The position numbers were made by a program, and so were the translations under genes. A DNA stretch of 64,000 nt from Agelaius tricolor. Its lineage: Eukaryota > Chordata > Aves > Passeriformes > Icteridae. The notes under the pieces were generated by a model. That model had not been told where the DNA came from, searched no databases, and saw nothing but the letters and a program-made list of their open reading frames with translations. Numbering within the stretch: the first letter of the stretch is position 1; the number at the start of each line of letters is the position of its first letter. Of the stretch, positions 11,301 to 26,300 are shown piece after piece. The stretch is from NCBI GenBank assembly GCA_023055355.1, contig JALJCS010000034.1, forward strand, positions 3,238,001-3,302,000. The letters are read 5' to 3'.

Positions 11301-14300
11301 GCCACCTGAAAATGTAGCCCCGAACTCTCAAACAGGGGGTCTGTGTGTTAGCATGTAGGATCCTTAGTATTTTAAATGTGCTTCCTCATATTGGATTGAC
11401 AATTTGCCCATTAGAGAGTGGTGTCATCATGCTCTAGTTAAAACTTTTGTGCATATGCTGCAGAAATTGCCAGAAAGTTTAACAGACTTCAGTTGACAAC
11501 AGCTGCCCTTTATTATGATGCCAGTGTTAGAGAGATGAAAAGTACAGAAATGAGAGTGAAGAAAAAAAAAATCAACTAATGGAGGTAGGGGAGCAAGTAG
11601 AACCACTGCAAGATTTGTCTTTCTGAAAACTGCCTGATTGCTTTTCAGATCTACCTTTTTTTTCCCTGTTGACAAGCAAAGCTTGGGAATAATAAGTGCT
11701 GCATGAATTAAATCCATTACACTGGACTGACTGGATACCATGTACTGGATCTTCCAACCAATTTGGGTTTTATCAGTGTGCCACTATTGATTTTGGTGCC
11801 TTGACAGAATATAGCAGAGAGACAAAGGAAGGGGGGCAGGGATCCTACAGAGATTTTTTTTTGGGATGCTGTAGCGGGTAGCTAAGGTAGGGCCACATTT
11901 CCTCCACGTAAAGTACCCCAGGAACGTGTGAGCACAGTTTTGTTCTGCTCAGTCAATAAATGTTAAATATGTCAGTGTTGGTGCTGCACGCTGTTCTTCT
12001 GTGGCTCTTTAGGAAAGGCTTATTGACAGCAGAGCAGGAGGGTGGTTATTCTTGTCCACCTACACCGTGTCTGTTCCAAAGCAGCAGCAGCTTTCCCTTG
12101 GCAGTACAGCTGTGCTCTGTCAGAAGTACAGGGATGACAATGTCAGTCTGTCCCACTGAAATGCACGTGGGCAGAGATGTTGCACAGGTCTGTCACCAAG
12201 CGCTGTTTATTTCACTATGTTTTTATTGCTCATACCAAGACTAGCTTTGAGAAGTTCCAAAAAGCATTCTGTTTTCATTTCCTTGTCTCTTTTTCTGGAT
12301 TTTCTCTGTTCCACTTCACTTAGGAAGTTGAAGATCCTGCCCTTGGCTGGGCCTAGGGGGAGAACTGTGACCAGAATTACCCAAGAGCTGGCTTGTATGA
12401 GGAATAGCAGGGACTCCTGATGGAGCACTGGGGGGCTACTGGTTGTTTTTCTGCTGAAATGTATGATAGAGTAATGAATACTCCATATTCCATGGAGTGC
12501 ACTATGGATTGCTCCTGGGCATGGAGCTGTGGTAGGTAAGGCTGCTAAGGGAATGGGAGGTTTCAGCTGAAGTTTTCCTGTTTGCCTTGTGCCTCACTCA
12601 GGTAGGATACAATATCCTTCTGCCTTATCATTGATCTCTGCACGTTGCCAGTCCGCTTGGGCAGGGATGTTTCTCCTGTGCTTGTCTAGGAGTTGGAATA
12701 AAGTTGTCGTGAGGGATCTGTAGAAGCTGCTGTAATTCAAATAATCCTTGCAGAAAAGGGAGTTGTGTAGGAATGGCTGTGCCAAGCAGGTACAGTAATG
12801 GAGTTCAGCACCTTGTGCATGCAGGAAGGTGAGAGAATAGGGTTTGCACCATGCTGCCCTCTCCTCTCTGGTTTTTGTTCTGCCTTTTCATTTCTTCCTT
12901 TTGATTCCTTCATTTTCATTATGATCAAGGCATAATATAGGGTTAAAGGACTTCTCTGTGAGTAAGTGAAAACCAGTTGTGTTCATCCCTATTAGCATCT
13001 GTAGCACATTTCACCTGAGTGAGCATGGTCATTTTGGATAAAGGGTTTTCAAGGGTAAATATGTGTTGCTGAAGGGAATGGATGCAGCAGTTACTGTTCC
13101 CCAGAACAGGTGATATTTTCTACAGAGGGCTTCCTAGGGAGACATGTTAAACCTTAGGATTTCATCTCTCTTAGGAGAAGACTTTAGGTATCTTCTACTG
13201 TACACTACAAGTATAGAAAATAGACAACAGTAACAAATGGTTACATTTAGTAATGTATTGTAATGATCAAGTTCACCTCTGATTACTAAACCTTTCAGTA
13301 GCTGAGGCGGTTCTTACTACTGTAGGAGTCTGCTCCAAACCCTCGTTTCTGTAGTGTCAATTTACAGTAATTCCTCACAATTCCCAAGTGATGAATTTTA
13401 GGAGAAAAGCATCACAGAGCTCCCCAGTAGGTACAGCCTAGTTGGCTGTGGTGGCTGTTCAGGAATGCATAGTGCTGCTGGGGGGAGTTGAACTCCCTGC
13501 CTTTTCTGTGGTGCAGAAAATGTGCCATTGCCACATAAAAGGCCATTTCAGGGCTGTTGCTGCAGCTCCTTTACAACATGCCTGTGGCACAGCGACAGGT
13601 TTGGGCCCCTTGGACACAGTTACTTTCCCTCTTAATAGTTGCTGACACCACAAGGCAGAAGTGGCCCTGCCAAGTACTCTTAAGGACCAGTCTGAATTCC
13701 CAAATCCTTTCTAAGGTAGCAGCAGCATTCTTTTAGCTTCAGTACTGTGTGGTGGCTGTTGGTGATGGTGAGCTAATGAGACCTGGTCCAACAGGAATCT
13801 TTCTTCCTCTACAAGACCCATCCCATGCAGTCTGGTCCAGAATCACATTCCCAGTCTGTCTAGAAGGCTTTTGGAAAAGTAGAATCTCTTTCTCAGCCCA
13901 GCACTGAAAGACAGCTTGTGATTAAAAGGTTAAGATTTAAAAAAGGCAATAAAAGCTGTAGTAAAATATGTAAAAATTTTAAAATATTTTTCCAAGCAGT
14001 TTCTACTTTAAAGTTGTCTGTATATTTACTTCTAGAATTTTGGAATGTGCCTCATTGAAAAAAATAGATTTTCTTTTTCATTTTACACATTCTTAGAATT
14101 TAGAGAAGCTCATTATTTCAGTCTATGTAAGAGTTACGACTTGTTTGAGGAGTTATGGACCCTGTGTCACCTTAGAAAATTTGATACGCACTAACCAGAC
14201 GTTGTAAATTGTAATATCCTTTTAATTTTGTCTTTAAAAAATGGGGATTTCTTTGGCTGTCTCAGGTTGGAGGTGATTACCTTCACTGAGTTAATACAAT

Positions 14301-17300
14301 GCCTCCACCTTCAAGAGCAAAGTGACAAAAAGAAGCTCTCAGCATCTCTGTTCCAGTAAAGAAAACATGGAAATAAAAACAAAGACATTTCCAATTACAG
14401 AGCAACTGTTCTTGAGACGTGATTAAAGCTGTTCAGATTTCCAGTAATGTATATATAATATATTCCTGTATCTGCAACATATTGGTAGGAAACTTTAAAC
14501 AGCAGATGCTCTGTGGGATTCTTACACTGAAGTCCAATCTATATAGAAGACAGAGCTTATAATGAGACATAATGTAGCTGTGAGACAAGACTCACAGGCA
14601 GTTTCCTGCAAGAAAGAGTGAGATTTAATCACTTTGGGCTACTTCTGCAGCTACTGCTAAGGCACGTTAATTCCTCTGTCAGAGAGGGAGATGCTTGTCA
14701 AGGTTGTAAGCAAATGGAATTGCTGCCAGCCATTTACTGAGAGACAACAGATGATTCTCATAGACCATTTGTTTTATTTCTGTGCTTTTTGTCTTGTGCT
14801 TTGCTGTCTCTGTAAAATCCATGGCCTTTTATGTTAGGACAACAGGACATTAGCAATTATGGCTGTTGCAGTGCTCCACACATAAGCAAAGCCCTGTCTC
14901 TGCCACGTAAGTCATCAATTGAGAGCTCAGTTCAGTTATTATCTCTATCACTTGTAAAAGTTTTCATTCTAATGGCTTTATTTACCTCAAGGAAATAACT
15001 TCAGAATTTTTGATTGATAGAAGTAATTGTTCAGGTACTTGGAGAAGCCAGTCTTGTGTTACATTTAATGGCCTACAGGTGAGTGACTGCTGCTTCCTAC
15101 CTGCCAGGCACAGAGCGAGCAGGGGGATGAACTCCAGGTTATCTCCATGCTTGTATTTTCTGCAGCTCACATAAACTATTAGCCCCCATTAGCATAGTGT
15201 TGCCAGCCTCAGCTAACACTGTGTGCAGCAGCACGAAGAAAAAGCCACACCTGGCAGATAATGAGCCAGGTAATTACTTAGGGACTTGCTGGGCCCTCAT
15301 TCCCAGTCCAGAGGCAGGGCATGGACTGGCTAACCAGCAGCTCTTGTACCGCCCTGCCAAGCTCCACGCTGTGCAGTACCTGCCACTCCTCAACAACATT
15401 TATCCAGCCTTCCTCATCCTGTTGGGATTATTTGCAGCCAGCAGTCTCATCTTGATTCCCAGGTTGATTGCACAGATTGTAACCCAGGGCAAATTTGGCA
15501 GAGGGACTACTGGCAATAAGGCAAGGAGAGGCAGATGGGGGAAAACGTCATTGACCCAATTGCCTTGTCTGAACTAGATGGAAAATTATATCTTTGTCCC
15601 ATCACTCCCCACATATCAAACAAATTTAGGATTCCTAAGTGAATTCTGTGGCATCGCTTCCACAGCCCAGGGATGAGTGCTACTGAGGTGAATTTGTGCA
15701 GTAATTTGAAGCCAGCCTCACTGTCACCACCTTTTCTTTTCTCTCTGAATACCCTCAGCCAAGCATCTTGCCTGGCTCAGCCTCTTGCTGTGGGCCAGCT
15801 GCACCAGTCAAAGGCCCAGCAATGGATTCTGTGCTCTGCCTGCATCCTCTCATGTTGATGTAATCCCTTCTCGTAGGGCATCATTCAGGACAACAACCTA
15901 ACTGGAATCTTTTTCCAGGATAAACATCACACATACCAGTACACTCCTAAAAAGCAGGAAACAGATCTACGACAGTTTTTTTTAAACATCTAATTATTGC
16001 CAATAGCAGGACCATATTCCAGATGATTAGCATCCTGCAGACCACTTAGTCTTAGCCAAGAGCCATGACAGAAAGGAGATTGAAAAGACAAAAAATTTTA
16101 GGTTTCCATGGCAGTGAATCAGGAACAGCGTCACCAGTTTCAGTGCAGAAAATATGGGAAGAGGAAAAATATGGTCCCAAAGGATTATGGCTAGAGAAAG
16201 GAGAGAGGGTGGGTGGGCTGGAGACCCCATTTGCCAGAAAACATGAGGTAGTACGTTTTCCTATTAATGCAAAAGTTTTGATGAGAAACTCACTTCAGTG
16301 CTCATAGATTGGTTCTCAGAAATGTAAATGTGCATTAGGATTGTGGGGGCAGCTTTCAAATGCAGAAAGCCAAGTTCTCCAAAGCAGAGGGAGATGAGTG
16401 GTGCCTTCTTGGCCAAGACACCTCTCTTGATTTCCATAAGATTTAATGGGCTACTGAATTGTCAGGATATCCATAAATCAGGGTAGTGCTTTGTGATTGA
16501 TTCTTTCTTTCTTTCATTTTTAGCAAATACGATCACAATAATTCACACTCAAAAGAACATTTTCCCCATTGCATCTAATGTAATTTCATCAAGTTAGCAC
16601 TGTCCAGATTAAAATGTGAACACGATCTGTGTTTAATATATCAAAAGCAAATTAAGTCTGGATTTGGAAAGGTGTTAGAGCTTTTCCTTTCATAAAATAA
16701 AATTAGTTCTAATTTGTCTCTGAAATTTAAACTGAAATGAATTTATTGTTGTAATATAAACCGATAGCTTAATCCAAACTTAATACATTTTACGCTGAGA
16801 AAACTTCTTAAGGAATATTTTTATTATTCTTAGAAGCTGAGGGCCAAATCAGCAGCACTGCTGAAATTACTAGAGCTACAATGGGTAACCCCTTTGAAGT
16901 TTATGCCCCTGGAAGAGGCCACTGACAGGGCAATAAATACACAGTTATATTTTTAGTAAACTCACAGAGATAGATTTTTACAGGTGTTTAAGGTGGGACA
17001 TGAATGTTTTGAAGACATGTGAGGTCCAGTATTGGGTGTAAATATGGAAATAGCACTGCAGTGATGTTTTACTTGAGGGTTACAAATTCTGTCTTCTGTG
17101 TTTGTGTCCTTTTGCTTGTGTTCTTCATACTGTGTAATGAATGACTTTACTAAACCTAATGTGCACACTGTTGGCAAACATGATCTATAAGCATTTGTCT
17201 AAATGGCTGAAAACCAATTTTGAGTTTGGAAATGTGACTATTTGTTCGAGGAGTAATTCAATTTTAATGGAAAACCACAATATAGGCCGTCAAACTAAAT

Positions 17301-20300
17301 GACAGAATCTAATCAGAAACCATCAGATATCTAAACAAGCAGCCTGGGTTAGAAAATACTGAAATGTGATCATCAGGTGACTGTTGATCACCTAATTCTG
17401 AATTTAATCCTGAATCTTAGCCATCTGGTTTTTTGAAAAGTTGGCTTTCTCAGCCTTGTTTTTTCTTTTAGTAATGTTGGAGTAGTGATACGTCCTCTGC
17501 TTACAGAAGTGGTAACAGGATTGCTTCTCTTCACGCTGCTTTGCTTATGGAAAGTCCTATTAAAGTGTTACCTGAATATTTTCAGAGGGCTCTGGTGTTA
17601 TCCTATTACCCACTCACAGAGGCAAGTGGTGGATAATTGGGTTCCAGCTTACCTTCATGGGATAAGAGATTCCTCGTTTAACTCTAGCAATAGAAAGATT
17701 AAGAGTCCTTGTTATTCCAGGAGAATAAAGTTGTGTAGGACAGGAGAAGTGAATAATAGTGAGTGTAAAGCCCTGGTTGTAAACCAGTAGATCTATTGCA
17801 ATAAAGAAGTTTCAGACAATGAAATATCCTCTCTAACTTTTATGGTCATGCTTACAATTCAGTACATGGAGACACATTACTCTGGATCACGTGAAGCAGA
17901 ATAAAACAGCCCATTAATTTCATCAGAAGTTTGCAAGCTGACTTCATATATTCACACCTGTCATGGGAAGACAGATGGTGAGGCTCCTGTGAGAGCAAAG
18001 CCAGTGGAAAGGCACTTGGAGCTCATCTGCACTTCCATGACCTCCCTGGGCTGATAGGCACTGCTTATTGTACCTGTGCAGGATTTGGTTGGGTTTGTAC
18101 AGCACTGCTCTGTTTGCTGGCTGTACACAAGACTTCTACTTTAAACTTCTGTTCCAATACAACCTGCTTTTGCTTTACAACCTGCTTGCTTTACTTTTGA
18201 AAAAGGCTGGCCAGAGAGGAAGGATAAAAATTAATTTTCATTTGGGGGTGTGCCAAGTTCCCAGTCATGTCCAGGGAGGTGAGGTGCCCTGAACTGCTTC
18301 TGTTGTCATGGCCTGTGACACAACTGAAAAGCTTTTCCCACTGGGAACTTGGGGATGTTGCTGGCAGCAGCTCCTGCACCTAACTAATGATGTTTTCTGG
18401 GGACCCAGAGATGGTTTGTTCTCTACCAGGCAGAATTTTGTTACAGGAGATGAGTTAGTTCTGCAACTCTCATTGCTTTCTTTGTCCGCTTTTATCTGGG
18501 AAACACATGGAAAAGCACTTAGCACTTAGCCAGCTTCCACACAAGGCTGGTGTCTTTTCAACTGTGCCATCTCTGTAGGAATCTATGGCTGATGGAGTGT
18601 AGCAATGCTTTTCCCACAGCTGCAGAACATTTCTAAGCTATTCTCTGTATTTATCTGCAGTGACCTTGCAAAAATCACCCAACCCCCCCTCCCTCCCCTT
18701 ATGGCTACAAAGCTTAATTACTGTAATTCTGATTTAGTTTGACTTCCATAGGAGTCTCTGTGCTCTAGAATAGCATTTATCTGCACATTTATTCCTTGGA
18801 ATAGACTGATCTTTATGGGATACTGTAGGGTGCTGTCTGCCTACAGATTGTCTGGTAGGCTGTAACTTGCACTGTTAATTTTTAAAACCTGTAACAGAGA
18901 GGCAATATTACATTGCAAGGCCACCTTTCTGCAGCACCTCCCTAAAATCTCTTTTTGTTTTGATACTTTCCATATTTCTAGGGTTTCCACTATCCTTTCT
19001 GTAGCAACCAGCTCCTTATTGCTGCAGGGATGTTGAGAAAGTGATTTTCTTCTGGATTGTTCTGTCTGTTTTGAAATCACTGGAGGGAAAAATTTCAGGG
19101 CATCTCCCCATAGTCCAAGCTGGGCCTCCCTAAAGACCTGATTTTTATCTCCTCCTTTCTGGGTCTTTACTCTGCAGCCACTCTACTGCACTGTTTACCA
19201 GTTTAAAAATAATCCTTGTCAGTCTCTGAAGTGCAACCAAAATATGCTTTTTTTGTTGCATTGTAGCAAACCCTTAAATAACTGTGACATTGTATTGGTG
19301 ATGAGAAAAGAAAGCATTTACATAAGGAGCAGCTTGCCAAACCTTAGCAATTTCTTCTACAGTCAAGAGGAAAATAAAGCCTCTCGATTCTCCTAGCATA
19401 GATTTAAGAGATTATTCTGTGCTATTGTTCAGTATGAATGTTTTCAGGAGGATTGTAGGAAAAATCTTGCTTGCAATCTCCTAATGGAAAAACACAGGTA
19501 TGGCTCAGGCACTGTCAAGAATGTATCAGTAGGCTGCACAGGTCAGCTAGCCATGGTTAGGGAAAAGCAGTCAAATTTAGGTTTTACATTGCCATTGACA
19601 TGGGTGTCTGAGCCTTGCCAGGGAAAATTGAACATATTTTATCCACAGGGTACAAATGTGCTCCAGTTTCCGTTTTCCAGACTTCACAGGTATTGAATTA
19701 TAGCGCTATATTTCAGTTGTAAACTTTTCAAATTTATGAACAGACAAGTTTACATGACTCTGTAAAGGAAATAAATGAGATCTTTCTCATTCCTCAATTG
19801 TTTGATAATTAAACAAAATGACTTCTTTAAGTCATTGTTTTAAGAGATCTTATTATTCTGTAGGCAAGGATGGATAGGGAAAGATGCTTCATCATAAATA
19901 CTGAAAAAAGCTGTATTTTGGAGAAGGGGAAAAAGAACATTAATAAAATTTGTAGGTGGTACTGAGGTGACAGGTACTATAAACACCACAGGAATAGAGA
20001 CATAAAAGAGCAAAATAGCGCCTAGTGAGAAAAGTATATTGCACTGGAAATGCAAAATGAGAATCAACCTGAAAAAAAAATGCAGAGAGATCTCCCCTGG
20101 GGAAATTATTCCTGAGCACACAGGCTCAATGAGCAAGAGAAAATTGGAAATGGTAGTGATTAAAGAGGCCCTGAGGTGAGGCTAGTCAAAGAATTAGACA
20201 GCAGCAGCAGTATGATGTGGATATAGAAAGAGGGAATTTTAGGATACATTGTGTTCCAAATACAGTCATTCCCTGGCCAGGGAGCTGGTGCAGGATTGAG

Positions 20301-23300
20301 GTATAGCAGCTCACTGATGGCAGCAGCAGGTTGATGTTGGCTTTCTCTGTTGTTGCCTGGAAATGCATATTCTGGGCTTTCTGCAGCCCTGAGTTTCCTC
20401 ACTCCTGCTGGATGAGGAAAATAGAGATTAATTGCTGATGATGTGAAACACAACAGCAACTTTCCTAATTACTATTTTCAATCAAATCATTGTGATTTTC
20501 CTATGAGAAGTGGAATAATTAGAAAAAGCAGAGGCCTGAACTACATTGCTTTAAATGTATCCAGTTAGTACTTCAATCTGTGAGGAGAGCAATCATTTCT
20601 CTTTGTCTTTTGATGGAAAACTTCCTCCTTCCTCCCCACTTCACATTTTGTAGTAAAAAACTTCTCCTGTTATGAAGCAGAAGTCATCTCAATAGTAAAG
20701 AATTGCAATCACCAGCATTCTCCTGTAAGACTGAGGCAGACATGCACTCATCCACTAGAAAGGGCTGAATGTGCAAATCCCAGATCCAGCCTTTCATAGC
20801 AATAAACTCCCCGGTCCCTGGTGGAGAAAAATCAGGTCACAAATTGAGTTCAAGAACCACTCAAATGTCGCCCCAGTTGTTTATTTGCAACCTCTCTTGT
20901 AACTGGGAAGTGTGTCCTGAGCCCAAGCTGCTGAAGTACATCAGTTCAGGGGGGCACTTGGGCACGTGCTTAATGTTGGACTCTGGGGTGCTGCATCGAG
21001 GGCTCCTTAATGGAGTGGTCACCTGTGGCTTCACTGGGAAGCACCTTCACATCCAGGTAAGAGCAGACATCAGCAACCTGCCCAAGTGAACACTGCCACC
21101 CCCAAACACCCAGAATGTGTTTCTTCTCCTCAAAGAACAGGTCTGCTTAGATATCAGTAGTCACTTGCAGGTGAAGGAAGCCATTGAAATGTCATCCTTG
21201 ACTTGTGGTTTCTAAAGTTTACAAAGTCCAGAATAACTGAATATGTAAACACTTAGGTTTGTTTTTGTTTTGTTTTTGTTTCTGTACCTGGGGCTGCTAC
21301 AGCCCAAATTATTCCAGGGAGTCTGTTATGCTAAGCTTGGCAGAGATATTAGTCCTCTGGAAGTTCAAGGTCAGTGCTCAGGCTTTGAAGGGCTGTGTGT
21401 CCTTATCTCTATCTTGTGCTCAGTTCTTATCCTGCAGTGAAAAAAGAGCTGTCTGCATCTCCAGTTTATGCTTTTTTTGTTTGGTTTTTTTTTTGCACTG
21501 GGGAAAAAAAATGAAACCAAAACAAATTTTGGTCCCAAGGACTTTGATCTATATCTCTGCCAAAATAAATGGAATCACACTGGAAGAATATTTTTCCACT
21601 GCATTGTGCTGTTACAGATTTATTCTCCCCAGCCACTCATGTCATTCAGCCCACTACATTTCTTGTGATGCCTGTCACTCAGAGGAGAGAACAGCAGCCC
21701 CCTGTATATCCTGACTGAGCAACATGACAGTGGATTTTTAATGAGATAATACAGTTCATGGAAGAGCTGAGCCACAGCTGATAAGTGAATGTAAAATACA
21801 GCCCTTGCTCTTTTAATCCCTCCTGCTTACTTTACATGAGAACGGAGTCTTTGTAAGCACCATACTGGAAGCTCATTATACAAGAGGAATAAAATTCAGC
21901 TCCTTGTTTTTATGTTATTTTTGTTGGAGACATATCCCATGTAGGGATCTCAACTATAAAGCAGCCTTAATGTAAAAGAAAGAAACAATGGGATCAGTGA
22001 CAAGCCTAATTGGCTTTTTCAGATGTTTAAAACATGAGGCCAGCACATTTATGTATGTGATGTACATGAGATAAGTTTCTGGTAAAGAATTAACAGTCTT
22101 ATAATGGTGCACTGTGCATGTGTGGATTTCCAGGCTTTGGTTTGGGCTAAGACATTAACTGAGGGTGAATAGTCCCCAGTAGTTATTAATTCCATTGGAA
22201 CTAAGAGCATGATGTATCTGTAGTTGCAGTGCTAAATTCTGCTCAAGAAATCTGGCATAAGTCTCCTTAGGTGAAGAGGAAAAGCATTTGCTACCTGAGA
22301 TTCTGGGAGCCTTGCAGAGAAAGGTACCCCTGTTCTGCAGAGCACAGGACATGCATCTGTTTCTGTGGGATGCAGGAGATGAGGAGCCCTGTCCCTGTCC
22401 CCTCAGGGGCAGGAACACACAGTCACACCCTGCAGCAGGGATGGGTCCCAGCCCCACGTCTGTCCCATGTCCTGCAGGGTGTTCATGAGCACCCCCAGGA
22501 AACACAGGAGAGTGGAAAACAGTGCAATGTTGTCCCTAATGGAATAATTCATTCTGGTACCCACTTGGTCTCCCAGCAGCTTCCACTATATCTCCATGTC
22601 ACACAGAATCACACTTGCATCACTTTTTTCTTGCTGCTATTTTGTCTCCTGAGCACATTTCTGGAGCTTTGTTGTTCCCCCGATGGCTTTGTGTGTGCTG
22701 CTTACCTTGATCAAGGTTTGTTTACAGTTGCAGAGTAGCCTCTGAATTTAAGCCACCACAGCCCTGACAAACATTAATTTCACTTTCCAGTGTTTACTTT
22801 TAATTTTTCTTGCTTTTCTGTATCAGGTTCCCTTAGTATAGCAGGATCTGATCAGTGGGGAGTTTGACATTTGCTCACTGACATGTAAAAACTCCAATGA
22901 ACTTGGGTGGATTTTAGATTCAGCTTCCCTAGGGAAAAATCAGAGATTCAACAAAGGTGATTCAAATTGTAAGCAAAGTCAGTTATTCAAAAAGATCCCA
23001 TTATTTATTCTCAAATGCAGTTATTTTCACTGCAGTTTGGATGCAGGAGCATATCTGTGGAAATACAGCCATGTGCTATTTGAAAACATTTATTTTGAAG
23101 CAGACACATATTTTCTTTCTTTTCTTTGTCAGAATAGTTTAATTAGATTCAGGTGTCCTTTTAAAGAAAGTTCCTTGCTGCCTAATTGGTTAACTCACCA
23201 CATCTGTGAGTTTGATTAATGGGGGGGGAAAAACCTGGTAACTTAACCCAAGCTGTGTCCTGGGTGCTTCCTGAGCAGTGCCCCAAGAGCTGAGTTGAAG

Positions 23301-26300
23301 CCAGCAGTACTGGGAAAGGTCAAAAACCCATTTCCAGAGCCCTGTCTGAAGGCTGTTAGAAATTCTGCTGCAATCTGCTTTTATTGCACATTAGTTTTAA
23401 TAGGATATTATTGGTTTGTGAATACCCTTTTCCCAGATGCTGCTACAATGTAGTTTTTATTGCATAGCAGTTTTAATGTGATTTTACTGCTTTATAAATA
23501 CACTTTTCACCATTCTTGCCTTGCTACTGTGGCTGTACCAATATGTTTGCACATTACTGTTACTGCTGTCTTAAAATCAAGGTTAAAGCAATCACAGTAG
23601 GGCTGTGCAGAATGAATGATAATTGAAAATGCACCTAGCAGGATGCTCTTGATATTCTATAAACAAACAAAGCAGAATCTTTATTCATTATTTATCACTT
23701 GTTCTTTGTGACATTTCTTTACAGGATGTATCTTTTTCCTTTCACACAGCTGAGCCAAAACATATGTCAGGCCAGATGCATACATTTACCTCTCTCCTTT
23801 CTCCCACGCTGAATCACAATCGCTTTGATTTTTCCCAAATTGTGCTTTCCCTATGAATTTACTCCATTTGCAAAGAGTATCATACAGAAGGTTTTGATTA
23901 TTGGCACAAGATTTTGGTACCTAAGTGTTCTCTCAGTGCCCTAGTATTCCAAGATGTTTTAAAAAATTTAACTCAGGAAAAATTGCTGACCCAAAATTTT
24001 AGGCTTCTGGGTAGAAATAATCTGGACTGCCTGACTAAAAAGCATGCATCCCCCATGGTTGTGGTTTAGCATCCCCTTTACAACTGATAGGCTGGAGAGC
24101 ACCTGTTTTCACAGGATACAGGTGCACTGTCCTGGTTTTTTCTGTTTCATGAATATTTAGGAAGTAGTTCCAAGTCTTCTCTATCTCTGTTAACAGCTGT
24201 AGGTGTTTACCTCTGGTCGTCATAGATTTGAGTCTTTATGTCTTTAGCAAGCCATATGAACTTCCTGTACTCTAACCTGTCATTTCTGCTGGGGTCTATC
24301 TCATTTATTCCATCCCTAGATTTACAAGTGGGCTTTGTTTTTATTGTTGCCTTTACTTCTTTACCGAAAGAAAAGTTGCTTGGAGTTCTCTTCCTTTTTC
24401 AAAGGATGGCTTTAACCTTTGATTTTAAACAAGTTTTAACTGTGTTTTTCTGCATGACTTTTCTTCCCATTCCATCTCTCATATTTTCTTCTGCTTGGGA
24501 AAGTGAAGCCCTCAGAACTACATATGGATATGTGTGTTGGTTGGAATGCTTTTCTCTTCTCTCAGACTTGGCAGGTCAAGATCCCAGTTCCTCAGGCAAC
24601 AGCCTGTGCCTAGTCCAGTGTTTTATCCAACCTTCTGCATCACCCTCAAGGCACAGCTGCCTTACTCCAGGTGAGCTGTGGTACCTTCTAGGTTTGAAAG
24701 GGCCTTGCTGATGTCAGTGGAAAAATGCCAACTTCCCTGAATGAACTCTGTGTTGCAAATTACTTTCTGGAACCCAAAACTGTTTTATTTCTACCTTCTT
24801 TAAAAAAAAATCTTTTAAAAAAAAGGTCCTTCAGAGCACAATTATTTTCATACTCTTTTTTTTCCCCTCTTGCTTTGATTGCTTATGATTGGTATATAGC
24901 TTTGCAATTCTATGAGGAGTAATGTCTGACTGTCCTTTGCTCTTTCTTACATTCTGGTATAAATCAATGAGGTTCTGCTATGTACGTATCTTCTGATCTG
25001 TGAAGAAACTAATTTAATTCCAAATTAACTGCTCTCAAAAGTACTTTTTTCCTTCTTCATTTCAACACATTGCAAAGCTACAAGTAACTGTGGACCAATT
25101 TTAATCAGAACAGTGGAAGGAGATAAATGTCAGTATATGTCAGAGCATCTTAATTTCTGACTGGTTTAGTAAGTGAGGAGGGCATTACTGAGATCCCTTC
25201 CATATTCATAAATTCTCTCTGACTTCTCACTGCTCCTCAGAAGCCCCCTGATCCTCACCCTAACTTCCTTAACCCAGAGTCCTCCAGCTTTTCTGGTCCT
25301 CCTATTTCATCCCCTTCGGTTATTTTGTTCCTAATTTTGCCTGCCCTGCCTGGGAACATTAGAATTACTTCAGTCAGGTTTCTTTGCCTGCCCCTGGTGT
25401 GTCTGTATTTATGTCTTCTCTGATATTTGCATTCTTCAGCAGGGACAGTCAGTTTTGTTCTCCGTTTGTCAAGCAGTTAACAAAGTGAAGAGGTTCAATG
25501 TCAAGGGCTTACAGGCAATAATTTTGACAATAAATATTAGGATAAAATGTTCAAACACTTCTACACCAAGATATTTTGTTAACTCTAACCTTGTTTTGAG
25601 TTTAAACATGGACATTTCATCAGCTTGTTACTTGTAGAATGTTTGCTGTCTTATTCAGTAGGGATAAGACAAAACAATTAGGGCATTCATGTACAGCTTC
25701 ATTTCAGTGGTCACATGTTCTGTTCTTCTGTTTGCTGCTAAGTGCCTGTGCCTTGTTCTTGCAGCCTGCAGGAGGTACATCCTACCTTAGAGGCAGCCTT
25801 GACTGTTTGCATAAATCACCAGCCTTCCACATCCATCATCATAATGAAGTTTGGAGATGTTATTCCTTACTCCCTTTTCTCTCTGTACACATTCAGAGCA
25901 ATTTAGACACCATCCCCACTTGCTCTTAGAGGGAAGCCATCCCAACATTCTGTCAAGCTGTAAAGTCCTCTGCAATAAAGGAAATATCACCATGCACATA
26001 TTTACCATATGAATATAGGAAATTATTTAAATTCTACGCATGGCATGAAAGTACATGGACATACAAAGATGGTATTTGCTAAAACTTTCTATACTGACCT
26101 TAACTCCAAGTTATCTATGTCAGAGTTAACCTGTCCTCTGGTTCATACCTTGATCAAGTGCACATCCCTCTTCCTATATTAAAAATAAAAAGAATAGAAA
26201 TAGCTATTGCTCCACCTAATTATCTCAAACTCGCTTAGAAAAAGCAGGAGTTATTTCACAGCTGCATCCCCATGTGTAGTGTTTCCACAGATATTCCCCA

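Noticed and set aside
15197..15577. 126-codon frame with a possible membrane-like segment
   Set aside because: One Leu/Ile-rich stretch is not enough, and no family or exon boundary supports it.
18159..18194. Imperfect doubled ACAACCTGCTT words
   Set aside because: Very short, with no sign of belonging to a repeat family or a functional element.
22271..22738. 155-codon frame in a locally GC-richer segment
   Set aside because: I looked for similarity to CR1 or a processed pseudogene and found none; composition alone explains the frame.
24238..24711. 157-codon plus-strand frame with hydrophobic stretches
   Set aside because: The hydrophobicity follows from T-rich DNA; there is no family match or conserved motif.
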